34,646 nt of DNA from UBA7446 sp965656545. GTDB lineage: Bacteria; Bacteroidota; Bacteroidia; Flavobacteriales; Flavobacteriaceae. The stretch covers positions 1-34,646 of the forward strand of contig CBFHKZ010000009.1 in NCBI GenBank assembly GCA_965656545.1, given 5' to 3'. Shown here one piece after another: positions 23,801-30,715 of the stretch. Made by a program: the position numbers and the translations under genes. Each line of letters opens with the position of its first letter. Position 1 is the stretch's first letter. The notes below the pieces were generated by a model. That model saw only the letters and a list, made by a program, of their open reading frames with translations, searched no databases and was not told where the DNA came from.

Positions 23801-24291
23801 TAATGCTTGGGTTGGTGTTTTTCAACATGACCTTTGTCATCATCATGACCATGATGGGGATTATTTCGCTGGCGGGGATTGTGGTAAACAACAGCGTGGT
23901 GCTGCTGGACTATACCCAATTGCTTTTGGACAGAAAAAGAGAAGCACTTAATATCACAGACGATAATTTACTTCCAAGAAAAGACATCTTTGACGCCATT
24001 GTTGCAGGTGGAAAAGCGCGTTTACGACCGGTATTATTGACTGCAATCACAACGGTTCTGGGGCTAATTCCGCTGGCCATTGGGCTTAACATTAACTTCT
24101 TTAGCCTGTTTGCTTCGGGAGACCCACAAATTTACTTTGGCGGGGAGAATGTTATCTTTTGGGGACCACTGGCGTGGACGGTCATATTTGGACTCACCTT
24201 TGCAACCTTTCTTACGTTGGTGATTGTTCCCGTAACCTTCTTTTTAAGTAAAAGGGCTGCCATTCGCATGAAGGCAACTTTAGGGCGTTAA
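20845..24291 (+). CDS. RND family efflux transporter
   Basis: An 1148-residue inner-membrane proton-driven pump with twelve predicted helices and two large periplasmic loops. Recognisable parts are the N-terminal MPRENFPEITETTIFI stretch, the helix 4 segment GLGMLVDNGIVVVEN, and the helix 10-11 region GIISLAGIVVNNSVVLLDY. In the well-known HAE-1 pumps helix 4 has two adjacent Asp; here it is D413-N414, so only one acidic residue remains. Between residues about 505 and 560 an inserted pair of hydrophobic segments occurs. The substrate is unknown. The stop overlaps the convergent MORN gene by 12 bases. Confidence 0.92.
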   Translation: MSLENKSNASFGLSVWAIRNSTIIYVLMGIFLILGGTAYVTMPRENFPEITETTIFISTPYPGNTAQDIERFVTDPLEEGIKGISNITEVTSTSQDDYSIVSIEFDEDIDVDLAKQRIKDEVDAVVASEDWPTFNNAKLEPAVFNLNFSEEFPILNVSIQGDYPIDRLKSYGEILEERIEQLDEIKAVDIRGAQEKEIEVAVDIRKMMASKVSFNDVVQSIANENITVSAGSMRSGGQRRSVRVVGEVSKPSELEDFVVTTEKGTVSLGEIATISFKDQETTSYARDFGVSTVMLDVKKRGGKNLIQAASSIRQIVLEAQQNDFPEDLEVTISNDMSSLTLNQVNDLVNNILFGVLLVVTVLTFFLGFRNALFVGFAIPMSMFISFVILQTLGYTMNTMVLFALVMGLGMLVDNGIVVVENVYRLIEKEGMSRIEAAKTGVSEIAYPIIISTATTVAAFIPLGFWPGIMGQFMIYFPITLSIVLGSSLFVALLFNSMLVSKFMDVEEKNMTRKGLIRLSIILGGIGLFFMFISDGTRGFGSFMITIAALFWLYRYFIKGLAHKFQQFFLNNLERNYEKLLQFAMRGWRAYAFVFGTIALLITSFILVGIAGPKVEFFPDNEPSQIIVYIEYPQGADIDKTNAITKGIEQVVIETVNIEKYMDGGTNFMVESLVSQVGEGAGNPQTDGGSQAEMPHRGKITATMREYKFRRGLSSEVLRSEVQQALKGKFSGVSISVEKDTNGPPVGYPVNIEISGDDYIELIKVANEVRSFIIKENIPGIEELKVDVNRNKPGMEVTVDRRKAGSLGVSAGQVGFQLRRALFGEKAGVYKKDGEDYDINVRFQEADRYNPSALFNQNITFRDMASGQIKSIPVSAVVETKNVAGFSAIKHKNMRRVVTVYSAILPGYNANEIVGQVQTQLQGFSIPKGIDYAFTGEIAEQEENMRFLSSALGFAILLIMLLLVFQFNSVSKPLIILFSIFMSFTGVMLGLVFFNMTFVIIMTMMGIISLAGIVVNNSVVLLDYTQLLLDRKREALNITDDNLLPRKDIFDAIVAGGKARLRPVLLTAITTVLGLIPLAIGLNINFFSLFASGDPQIYFGGENVIFWGPLAWTVIFGLTFATFLTLVIVPVTFFLSKRAAIRMKATLGR

Positions 24292-24633
24292 ATTGTTGGC
24301 TACCGCTTTTGCATCTGTTTCCCAGTAGGAAACCGCTGCAATTAAGTTGTCTTGATAGGTTACCTCAACAACTTGTTTGTCGATCCAAAACAACCAAGTT
24401 CCTGTTTTCTTGCCGTTGGTATACTCGCCAATGGTGATGCGGTTTCCTTGGTTATCGTAAGACTGCCAAATACCGTGATTTTTTCCTTTGAATTGATGAC
24501 CCGATTGTGCCAATACGCCATTGTCGTGGTACGTACTTATTTTTACGGTTTTATCTGTTCGGACTACTTCTTTTTCTTGTGCAAAAACGGCTGTTCCAGC
24601 TAAAAAAACGAGTGTTAAAATGAATGTTTTCAT
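24280..24633 (-). CDS. Exported MORN-repeat protein
   Basis: 117 residues. A signal peptide ends in FAQ (residues 1-19). The remainder has MORN-variant repeats, G-x-x-x-G-x-W patterns: NGVLAQSGHQFKGKNHGIW, then NRITIGEYTNGKKTGTWLFW. Such short proteins are common in Flavobacteriia and their role is unknown. A TATATTTG box on this strand (24670-24677) lies 36 bases upstream. The 3' end overlaps the RND gene. Confidence 0.75.
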   Translation of the reverse strand: MKTFILTLVFLAGTAVFAQEKEVVRTDKTVKISTYHDNGVLAQSGHQFKGKNHGIWQSYDNQGNRITIGEYTNGKKTGTWLFWIDKQVVEVTYQDNLIAAVSYWETDAKAVANNLTP

Positions 24634-24669
24634 GATATTTAATTTAGGTCTATTAAGACATTAGCAATA

Positions 24670-24677
24670 CAAATATA
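24670..24677 (-). promoter_or_regulatory. Putative -7 box of the MORN gene
   Basis: The minus strand reads TATATTTG, exact to TAnnTTTG. The -33 element is not clear. Confidence 0.4.
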
Positions 24678-24765
24678 CAAAAAATTAACGTTCGCTTAAC
24701 ATTAAATTAACATTGGGCTTACACACGCCCCATTTGTCGCTGAAAAGGAATGTATTATTTTTAAG

Positions 24766-24794
24766 TTGCTAATCGCAGATTAGTCCTATTTTTG
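24766..24794 (+). promoter_or_regulatory. Promoter of aspS
   Basis: TTG at 24766-24768, 18 bases, then TATTTTTG at 24787-24794 fits the phylum consensus. The ATG is 14 bases downstream. Confidence 0.6.
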
Positions 24795-24808
24795 AAAAAA
24801 TTTAAAGG

Positions 24809-26566
24809 ATGTTCAGAAGCCATCATTGCGGTGCACTACGTGAAACACATATTGGAACAGAAGTTACCCTAGCAGGATGGGCAGCTAAGGTTCGTGACAA
24901 AGGATTTGTATTGTGGATTGACCTGCGCGATCGCTACGGGATTACGCAACTTGTGCTGGACGAAGAACGCTGTTCGGCAGCGCTGTTAGAAAAGGCACGT
25001 AAAATCGGTCGTGAAACTGTCATCCAAGTCAAGGGCACTGTTGTAGCCCGAGAGGCAAAAAATCCAAACATCCCTACTGGAAATATTGAGGTATTAATAA
25101 CCGAGTTAACAGTGCTGAATGCGGCGCAAACCCCTCCCTTTACCATTGAGGACAAAACCGATGGTGGCGAAGACCTTCGTATGAAGTACCGCTATTTGGA
25201 TATCCGCCGTACGCCTGTGCAAAACAGCCTGTTGTTTCGCTCAAAGGTTGGTTTATTGGTTCGCAACTATCTAGCGGAACAGGGTTTTATAGAAGTGGAA
25301 ACGCCTTATTTGATAAAATCAACCCCCGAAGGAGCCCGCGATTTTGTGGTGCCTTCACGCATGAACGAAGGACAGTTTTATGCACTGCCACAATCGCCAC
25401 AAACCTTTAAGCAACTGCTTATGGTAGGCGGTATGGACAAGTATTTTCAAATTGTAAAGTGCTTTAGAGACGAAGACCTTCGTGCCGACCGTCAACCGGA
25501 ATTCACACAAATAGACTGCGAATTGTCTTTTGTGCACCAACAAGATATTATGGCTTGCTTTGAAGGCCTGTTGTCTCACCTATTAAAAGAAATTCACGGC
25601 ATAAGCCCTGCGCCATTCCCTGTGATGCGCTACGAAGATGCCATGAAAACCTACGGGAACGACAAACCGGATATTCGTTTTGGCATGACCTTTACAGAAC
25701 TCAATGCCCAAGCACAAAACAAAGGCTTTACCGTTTTTGATGCACAAGAACTGGTGGTTGGTATCGCTGTTCCAGGCGCTGCTAGCTGGTCCAGAAAACA
25801 AATCGATAAATGGATTGATTGGGTAAAGCGTCCGCAAGTTGGCGCCAACGGATTGGTCTGGGTAAAATGCAACGAAGACGGCACGTTCAAATCATCAGTG
25901 GATAAGTTTTTTGATAACGATGCGCTAGCTTCTTGGGCTACGACCTGTGAAGCGAAAGCTGGGGATTTAATCCTTGTCATGGCTGGAGAAACCAACAAAA
26001 CAAGAACCCAATTAAGTGCCCTTCGTATGGCACTAGCCGAAGCATTGGAATTGCGTAAGCCAAACGAGTTTGCACCCCTGTGGGTGGTGGACTTCCCGCT
26101 GTTTGAGGAAGATGAAGAAAGCGGTGACTTACACGCCATGCACCATCCGTTTACAGCGCCCAAACCAGAGCACCTCTTGCTATTGGAAAGCGATCCAAAA
26201 GCCGTTGTGGCACAAGCATACGATTTGGTCTTAAACGGAAACGAAATTGGTGGTGGCTCTATACGTATACACGATAGAAGCACCCAAGAAAAAATGCTTT
26301 CCCTGCTTGGGTTTAGCGACAAGGAAGCCAAGGCACAATTTGGGTTTTTGATGGATGCCTTTACCTATGGCGCACCTCCACACGGCGGTATTGCCTTGGG
26401 CTTTGACCGATTGGTAGCCATATTGGACGGCAAGGAGACCATTCGGGATTATATTGCTTTCCCCAAAAACAACAGCGGCCGTGATGTGATGATTGATGCG
26501 CCAGCACCACTAGACACGGAGCAGCTTGATGCATTAGCGTTGATTGTAAAGCCAAAACCGGAATAA
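24809..26566 (+). CDS. aspS: Aspartate-tRNA ligase
   Basis: A 585-residue class II synthetase that charges tRNA-Asp. The N-terminal OB fold binds the anticodon (VTLAGWAAKVRDKGFVLWIDLRD region). Motif 2 is FRDEDLRADRQPEFTQID, and motif 3 is GIALGFDRLVAIL near the C terminus. A bacterial GAD insertion lies between them. Length matches bacterial AspRS. An asparagine tRNA gene is in the window but its sequence gives no evidence on whether this enzyme is discriminating. The next gene starts directly after the stop. Confidence 0.97.
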   Translation: MFRSHHCGALRETHIGTEVTLAGWAAKVRDKGFVLWIDLRDRYGITQLVLDEERCSAALLEKARKIGRETVIQVKGTVVAREAKNPNIPTGNIEVLITELTVLNAAQTPPFTIEDKTDGGEDLRMKYRYLDIRRTPVQNSLLFRSKVGLLVRNYLAEQGFIEVETPYLIKSTPEGARDFVVPSRMNEGQFYALPQSPQTFKQLLMVGGMDKYFQIVKCFRDEDLRADRQPEFTQIDCELSFVHQQDIMACFEGLLSHLLKEIHGISPAPFPVMRYEDAMKTYGNDKPDIRFGMTFTELNAQAQNKGFTVFDAQELVVGIAVPGAASWSRKQIDKWIDWVKRPQVGANGLVWVKCNEDGTFKSSVDKFFDNDALASWATTCEAKAGDLILVMAGETNKTRTQLSALRMALAEALELRKPNEFAPLWVVDFPLFEEDEESGDLHAMHHPFTAPKPEHLLLLESDPKAVVAQAYDLVLNGNEIGGGSIRIHDRSTQEKMLSLLGFSDKEAKAQFGFLMDAFTYGAPPHGGIALGFDRLVAILDGKETIRDYIAFPKNNSGRDVMIDAPAPLDTEQLDALALIVKPKPE

Positions 26567-26824
26567 ATGAAGTGGTTTTTACGCGTTTTTTTTGTGCTTG
26601 TTATTGCCAACATTATTGTGGGTTACGTCATACGTGAAGACGATATGGCCTTGGGCGAAAAATGGATTGGCCTAGCTGTAGCTACGGGTTTCTTTATCTA
26701 TATGCCTATTTTTTTAGTACACCGCTGGAAAGGAAAACAACTTAAAGACTACACCCTTTCTCCAGAAAATCTTAAAAAGATGAAGGAAACGCTGGAGCCT
26801 GAAAAAAGGAGGAAGAAAACCTAG
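26567..26824 (+). CDS. Small two-helix membrane protein
   Basis: 85 residues, starting at the base after the aspS stop, so probably co-transcribed. Two hydrophobic segments (about 3-22 and 35-52) are followed by a charged tail ending in KRRKKT. I do not recognise a family. The stop codon lies at the edge of a remnant of the tadA 3' end on the opposite strand. Confidence 0.7.
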   Translation: MKWFLRVFFVLVIANIIVGYVIREDDMALGEKWIGLAVATGFFIYMPIFLVHRWKGKQLKDYTLSPENLKKMKETLEPEKRRKKT

Positions 26825-26868
26825 GCTTTTTTTTGTTTAAAAAACGGCAGCAACAGTTCTCGTGATTC
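26821..26868 (-). pseudogene. Remnant of a tadA 3' end
   Basis: Read on the minus strand, 26868 to 26821 encodes ESRELLLPFFKQKKA and a TAG stop. The intact tadA nearby ends ESRELLLQFFKQKRA. Similarity stops abruptly at 26868, where the sequence upstream gives no TadA residues. It is best explained as the old end of tadA, left when the hipBA insert brought its own copy of that end. Confidence 0.7.
26831..26868 (+). repeat. Direct repeat, left copy (tadA-end repeat)
   Basis: 38 bases identical to 28879-28916 except one position (G here, T there, at 26846). The two copies bound the hipBA segment and have the same orientation. The T run in front is four bases longer here. Confidence 0.85.
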
Positions 26869-26904
26869 CCCCGCTGGCCCACCCGAAGTTCAGGCGTTCG
26901 TAAG

Positions 26905-26947
26905 CTTGCCTACACTGACTGCCGTCAGGCAGGTGCAAGTAGGGCTG
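26905..26947. repeat. Nested palindrome beside the left tadA-end repeat
   Basis: CCTAC and GTAGG form outer arms around a CTGCC-GTCA-GGCAG hairpin, and a CGAA/TTCG pair lies just before. The stretch is GC-rich compared with the hipA gene next to it. It could be a terminator-like or REP-like element. Confidence 0.4.
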
Positions 26948-26971
26948 TGTCTATCCCGCTCTTTGGCGTTT

Positions 26972-28273
26972 TTAGAATGTGTTTAAATTAGTATTAATTC
27001 TTTCTTTCAAATCATTTCTTAATTGTGCTTGTTCGGCATAAGTTTTCCATGATTTTACGGTATCGTTTATTTCATAAATAATTTTCTTTCCTTTTTTAAT
27101 GTTATTATCCTCAGCTATAGTCATTAAATCATCTTTATTGATGCCGATTCTTTTTCCGTTAACACTCAATGTTTGTTTGTTTACCCAATGATTGTTAGGG
27201 TCAAAAGCGAAACACAAATCGTAGGCTGGTGCTAATCTCCATTTTTCATCCTTTTTGAGTATAAATGAAAAATTCTTTGTGTGGTCATCATAATTGGTAG
27301 CCAGTACATTAAAGACCATTCTTCTAAACATTTGTTCAGCTTCGGGGTAAGTCAATTTTAGTAACCGCATTGTTTGGAATACTTGCTCATAACTGTAGCC
27401 ATACATGTCATTAAAGTCGTAATGTTGTAAGCCGCACAATGATTGGATATGATGTTTGATGTTTTTCTCTCTATCAAAACGTTTGGTCATAAAATGAGCT
27501 CTTCCATTTTCTTCTAATAATTGGCATTCACTTATTTCTATTCCACTGTCTATTGCCATGAGGTAATATGCATATTCCACTCGACCCCAACCAGAACTTT
27601 CGCCAAACTGTTCTCCGCTAACGCCATCAAGTTTTAGTAGCCAATGCTCGAATCCTTTAGGAACATTTCCTTGTCCAGACCTTATTTCTTTAGTTTTTGG
27701 GTTATATCCAATTACAGCTTTTGGCCGAGCTCCACCAGCAGATGTTCCTATTTTCAATATTTCCATCATGGCTTTCTCCTCATCTTTATTAAGGTTAGTT
27801 AAAAATTCTTCACGTTTGTTTAAGATTTTTTTTGCAACCTCTATCAAGCTATTTAGTTCAAGTGAGAAGGTTCTTACTCCGGTTTTTATTTGTTCGGGTT
27901 CAAACTCTATTGCCCCCATTCCTCTTGTCCCAATAAAGCACAATTTCTCGACAGGGTTCATGCTGTTTTCTGATCTCCCTTGTTTAGATAGCCATGTGTT
28001 AATCAATTTATTTCCGTACTTGTCTGGTAGCGCATCGGATAACAATCCTGGTAGCCCTTTGAACGTATCTTCAGTTTCATTACGCCCTTTTCTTGTTTCC
28101 GGGAAGCTATATATTCTAGAGCCTTGATTAATTGGCATTTTAAGTGGGGATATATCCCAACCTCTTTCAATAAAACGGGTGTCATATTGAAAATAACCCA
28201 ATTGTTGTGATTCATCCCAACGAATAGCTCCGGCTAATTCTCCCCATATTTTTACTTCAGCTACATCTACCAT
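26972..28273 (-). CDS. hipA: HipA family toxin kinase
   Basis: A 433-residue serine/threonine kinase of the HipA type. HipA of E. coli phosphorylates glutamyl-tRNA synthetase and causes dormancy; the target here is unknown. Visible: the N-terminal subdomain, the autophosphorylation loop IGTSAGGARPK (175-185), the ATP lysine in LLKL (K214), the catalytic NYDDHTKN segment (D330, H331, N334) and the metal aspartate in YDL (D352). All are intact, so the enzyme is likely active. It follows hipB with a seven-base overlap (ATGGTAG). The gene is AT-rich relative to tadA and aspS, consistent with transfer. Confidence 0.92.
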   Translation of the reverse strand: MVDVAEVKIWGELAGAIRWDESQQLGYFQYDTRFIERGWDISPLKMPINQGSRIYSFPETRKGRNETEDTFKGLPGLLSDALPDKYGNKLINTWLSKQGRSENSMNPVEKLCFIGTRGMGAIEFEPEQIKTGVRTFSLELNSLIEVAKKILNKREEFLTNLNKDEEKAMMEILKIGTSAGGARPKAVIGYNPKTKEIRSGQGNVPKGFEHWLLKLDGVSGEQFGESSGWGRVEYAYYLMAIDSGIEISECQLLEENGRAHFMTKRFDREKNIKHHIQSLCGLQHYDFNDMYGYSYEQVFQTMRLLKLTYPEAEQMFRRMVFNVLATNYDDHTKNFSFILKKDEKWRLAPAYDLCFAFDPNNHWVNKQTLSVNGKRIGINKDDLMTIAEDNNIKKGKKIIYEINDTVKSWKTYAEQAQLRNDLKERINTNLNTF

Positions 28274-28620
28274 CCTAAATCGTCATTTTTACTAGTATCA
28301 TTTTTTTTTGATGAGGCATGCTTTCTTTTCCTTTTCTTAAGTTTTGCATATTCGATTGGGCTTATTTGCTCTTGAATCTTGAATACATCCATTATGTATA
28401 ATAAATCAAGAACTCTTAATACTTGGATAAAGCTGTCAATTCTTACTTTTTCTCCTCTTTCTAGTAAGCTTAAGGTAGAACGACTAATCCCTGCCATGTT
28501 CGCCACTTGATTTTGGGATTTATTTTGATTTAATCGATGTGATTGAATAAACCTTCCAATGGTTTCCATTAAAGATTTATCTGACATTTCTTCCCATTTC
28601 ATGTATGATTTATCATTCAT
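28267..28620 (-). CDS. hipB: HipB-like antitoxin, XRE family
   Basis: 117 residues from the ATG at 28620. The helix-turn-helix (about 19-70) reads IGRFIQSHRLNQNKSQNQ followed by ANMAGISRSTLSLLERG. The C-terminal tail is Lys-rich. The antitoxin should bind the partner kinase and its own promoter. The longer frame to 28671 would add 17 residues but lies between the promoter box and the operator-like repeat, so the shorter start is preferred. The start codon overlaps one copy of a 17-base inverted repeat. Confidence 0.88.
   Translation of the reverse strand: MNDKSYMKWEEMSDKSLMETIGRFIQSHRLNQNKSQNQVANMAGISRSTLSLLERGEKVRIDSFIQVLRVLDLLYIMDVFKIQEQISPIEYAKLKKRKRKHASSKKNDTSKNDDLGW
28602..28618. promoter_or_regulatory. 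Operator-like repeat O1 at the hipB start
   Basis: The minus strand reads GAATGATAAATCATACA, an imperfect palindrome centred on ATGATAAATCAT. An exact copy lies on the plus strand at 28698-28714. O1 covers the first codons of hipB. Confidence 0.55.
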
Positions 28621-28658
28621 AGTAAGCTTATTTATATTGTTTTGAATGCTTTCTAATA

Positions 28659-28666
28659 CAAATGTA
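28659..28666 (-). promoter_or_regulatory. Putative -7 box of hipBA
   Basis: The minus strand reads TACATTTG, exact to TAnnTTTG, 38 bases before the hipB ATG and lying between the two operator-like repeats. No clear -33 element was found. Confidence 0.45.
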
Positions 28667-28697
28667 ATCAATAAAATTTAAATCACGAATCGTAATT

Positions 28698-28714
28698 GAA
28701 TGATAAATCATACA
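28698..28714. promoter_or_regulatory. Operator-like repeat O2 upstream of hipB
   Basis: GAATGATAAATCATACA on the plus strand, identical to O1 in opposite orientation, with a centre-to-centre distance of 96 bases. This flanks the -7 box. Confidence 0.55.
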
Positions 28715-28730
28715 AAATAAGGTAAAATAG

Positions 28731-28762
28731 CAATAAATGAATGAAAAGTCATTCATTTATTG
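28731..28762. terminator. Perfect AT-rich hairpin between tadA and hipB
   Basis: CAATAAATGAATGA, an AAAG loop, then its exact complement give a 14-base-pair stem. It may end tadA transcription before hipB, although the T run after it is short. An additional binding site is the alternative. Confidence 0.5.
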
Positions 28763-28836
28763 AAATGAAAAAATAGCTATCTTATATATATCCGCACTTA
28801 TCTTAAGCTTGAACATGCGTTTACTTCTTTTTGGTT

Positions 28837-28859
28837 GGCACTTCGACAAGCTCAGTGCC
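28837..28859. repeat. REP-like palindrome beside the tadA stop
   Basis: GGCACT and AGTGCC flank a TTCGACAAGCT-type centre. This short palindrome resembles intergenic repeats often seen in flavobacterial genomes. It sits ten bases downstream of the tadA stop codon. Confidence 0.5.
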
Positions 28860-28868
28860 CAAGAATAT

Positions 28869-29312
28869 TTATGCTCGCTTTTGTTTAAAAAACTGCAGCA
28901 ACAGTTCTCGTGATTCTTCAGCCATAACACCCCAAACCACTTCTGTTTTTGGATGCAGCGGCGTTCCGTGTTGGCGGTAGCCACGCTTGGGATCGTCGGC
29001 AGCAAAAACCACCCTTGAAATTTGACTCCAATACAAGGCACCTGCGCACATGCTACAAGGTTCAAGTGTAACGTACATGGTACAGCCCTGTAAATATTTA
29101 CCCCCTATGGCATTGGCAGCAGCCGTAATACCTTGCATTTCGGCATGGGCAGTAACATCGGTAAGGGCTTCGGTAAGGTTGTGTGCCCGCGCAATAATGC
29201 TGTTATTGGCTACTATGACTACCCCAACCGGCACTTCATCCTTTTCAAGCGCAAGTTGTGCCTCGGCAAGTGCCTTTTTCATAAAAAAAGTATCGTCCCA
29301 AACGTTTTCCAT
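28869..29312 (-). CDS. tadA: tRNA-specific adenosine deaminase
   Basis: 147 residues from the ATG at 29312. It converts adenosine 34 of tRNA-Arg(ACG) to inosine. The zinc and catalytic motifs are HAE (56-58) and PCSMC (85-89). The ATG shares one base with the dgt stop codon (TAATG), so the two genes are translated together. The last 13 codons lie in a 38-base direct repeat with a second copy at 26831, which suggests that this gene's end came with the hipBA insert. The longer frame reaching into dgt was rejected. Confidence 0.93.
   Translation of the reverse strand: MENVWDDTFFMKKALAEAQLALEKDEVPVGVVIVANNSIIARAHNLTEALTDVTAHAEMQGITAAANAIGGKYLQGCTMYVTLEPCSMCAGALYWSQISRVVFAADDPKRGYRQHGTPLHPKTEVVWGVMAEESRELLLQFFKQKRA
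28879..28916 (+). repeat. Direct repeat, right copy (within tadA 3' end)
   Basis: Matches 26831-26868 at 37 of 38 positions. This copy is part of the intact tadA reading frame. Confidence 0.85.
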
Positions 29313-30628
29313 TAGGCCATTTTTTGATACCATTCCAGTGCTTTTCCATCTGTCAGACTGGCGACATAGCAACTGATGTTCAACAACAACTGATAGGTAT
29401 CGTCTTGTGGAAGTGCAAGCGTATCGGGAAGACATTGAAGGGCAAGTTTGTCAAAAGCTGAAGCCTTTTCTGCTTGATTGCGAACAGCAGCCCCCACAAA
29501 AACATCCAGCAATCGGTGTATGACTTGATAGCCCTTGAGTTCTTTTTCAACGACCTCTTGTGCTTGGTAAATGTTACGGATACTTAAGTCGATGATGTCT
29601 TTGATTTGTGCTTTGTACTGACTTCTGTCTGTAAGCGAGCTTGTAAAAGTACCCGCCATAATTTCCTGTTCGTGCTGCATAAACAGCTGAGCCGCTTCTT
29701 GAATGAGCGTACTGATGGACAATGCGCGCAGATAGGCCAGTCGATCGGTTTTGGTGGTCAGTTGCTGGTACTTGTTGGTGTCTATGGTATCCTTTACCAG
29801 TTTAATCAAGTATTCCAAGGCATAGTCTTCCGATATCCACCCTAGGTTAATACCATCTTCAAAATCGATAAGGGTATAGCAAATATCGTCTGCAGCCTCC
29901 ACCAAATACGCCAAAGGATGACGCATCAGCTTATCTCCTTTAACAAGCCCAAGGTCTGTTGCTACGGCTTGGTAATCGGCTTGTTGGGCATTAAAAAACC
30001 CAAATTTTTTATCGGCAACATGTGTTGAGGGTTTGTGCGGCAGAGATGCCTTGGGGTATTTGGTAAACGCACCAAGCGTAGCATAGCTCAAACGCAAACC
30101 GCCAGGAACGCCCTCTCTAGACTCCATCAATATTTTAAGCCCGTTGGCATTGCCTTCAAAATGGGTGAGGTCTTGGTATTGCGTTGGTAAGAGTTGATTT
30201 TTATAGTTGGCTCCTGCGCCATTGGCAAAATAATCGCCTATGGCCTGCTCGCCGCTATGACCAAAAGGTGGGTTGCCAATATCGTGGGCTAGCGATGCAG
30301 CAGCTACTATAGCGCCAAAGTCGTTGATGGTATAGCCGTGTGTGGTACTTAGCTCAGGATATTTTTCCAATAAACGTTGTCCGGCCATACGCCCCAAGCT
30401 CCGTCCAACAACTGAAACTTCAAGCGAATGCGTAAGGCGTGTATGCACAAAATCGGTTTTGGAGAACGGGATGACTTGTGTTTTATCCTGCAAGTTTCGA
30501 AAGGCAGCAGAGAAAATAATACGGTCGTAGTCTACCTCAAACCCACTGCGGGTTAGATCTTGCTCTGTGCGTAGTCGTTTTTGCTTATCGCCGTGTCGGC
30601 GGAGTGAAAGTAGTTGAATCCAATCCAT
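29312..30628 (-). CDS. dgt: Deoxyguanosinetriphosphate triphosphohydrolase family protein
   Basis: A 438-residue HD-domain enzyme that splits dNTPs, typically dGTP, to the nucleoside and triphosphate. The HD residues are visible: H67 in HTRLTHS, the H115-D116 pair in LAHDIGNPPFGHSGE, and an ADDICY motif downstream. The family keeps dNTP pools low and can restrict phage replication. The N-terminal RTEQDLTRSGFEVDYDRII matches the family start. It is divergent from the TonB receptor gene and overlaps tadA by one base. Confidence 0.9.
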   Translation of the reverse strand: MDWIQLLSLRRHGDKQKRLRTEQDLTRSGFEVDYDRIIFSAAFRNLQDKTQVIPFSKTDFVHTRLTHSLEVSVVGRSLGRMAGQRLLEKYPELSTTHGYTINDFGAIVAAASLAHDIGNPPFGHSGEQAIGDYFANGAGANYKNQLLPTQYQDLTHFEGNANGLKILMESREGVPGGLRLSYATLGAFTKYPKASLPHKPSTHVADKKFGFFNAQQADYQAVATDLGLVKGDKLMRHPLAYLVEAADDICYTLIDFEDGINLGWISEDYALEYLIKLVKDTIDTNKYQQLTTKTDRLAYLRALSISTLIQEAAQLFMQHEQEIMAGTFTSSLTDRSQYKAQIKDIIDLSIRNIYQAQEVVEKELKGYQVIHRLLDVFVGAAVRNQAEKASAFDKLALQCLPDTLALPQDDTYQLLLNISCYVASLTDGKALEWYQKMA

Positions 30629-30715
30629 TTAACATTATAACTATTAACAATAATTTAAAGTTGAAATATCTGTAATAAAAATCAGAATCGTTCTATTTGT
30701 GGATATTTAATTCAA

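Noticed and set aside
26825..28916. Composite transposon or insertion sequence around hipBA
   Set aside because: No transposase and no inverted terminal repeats were found; the direct repeats are parts of a gene end, which fits site-specific integration better.
29313..29435. A longer start for tadA inside dgt
   Set aside because: The extra residues do not match the family; the ATG at 29312 gives the normal N terminus and typical stop-start overlap with dgt.
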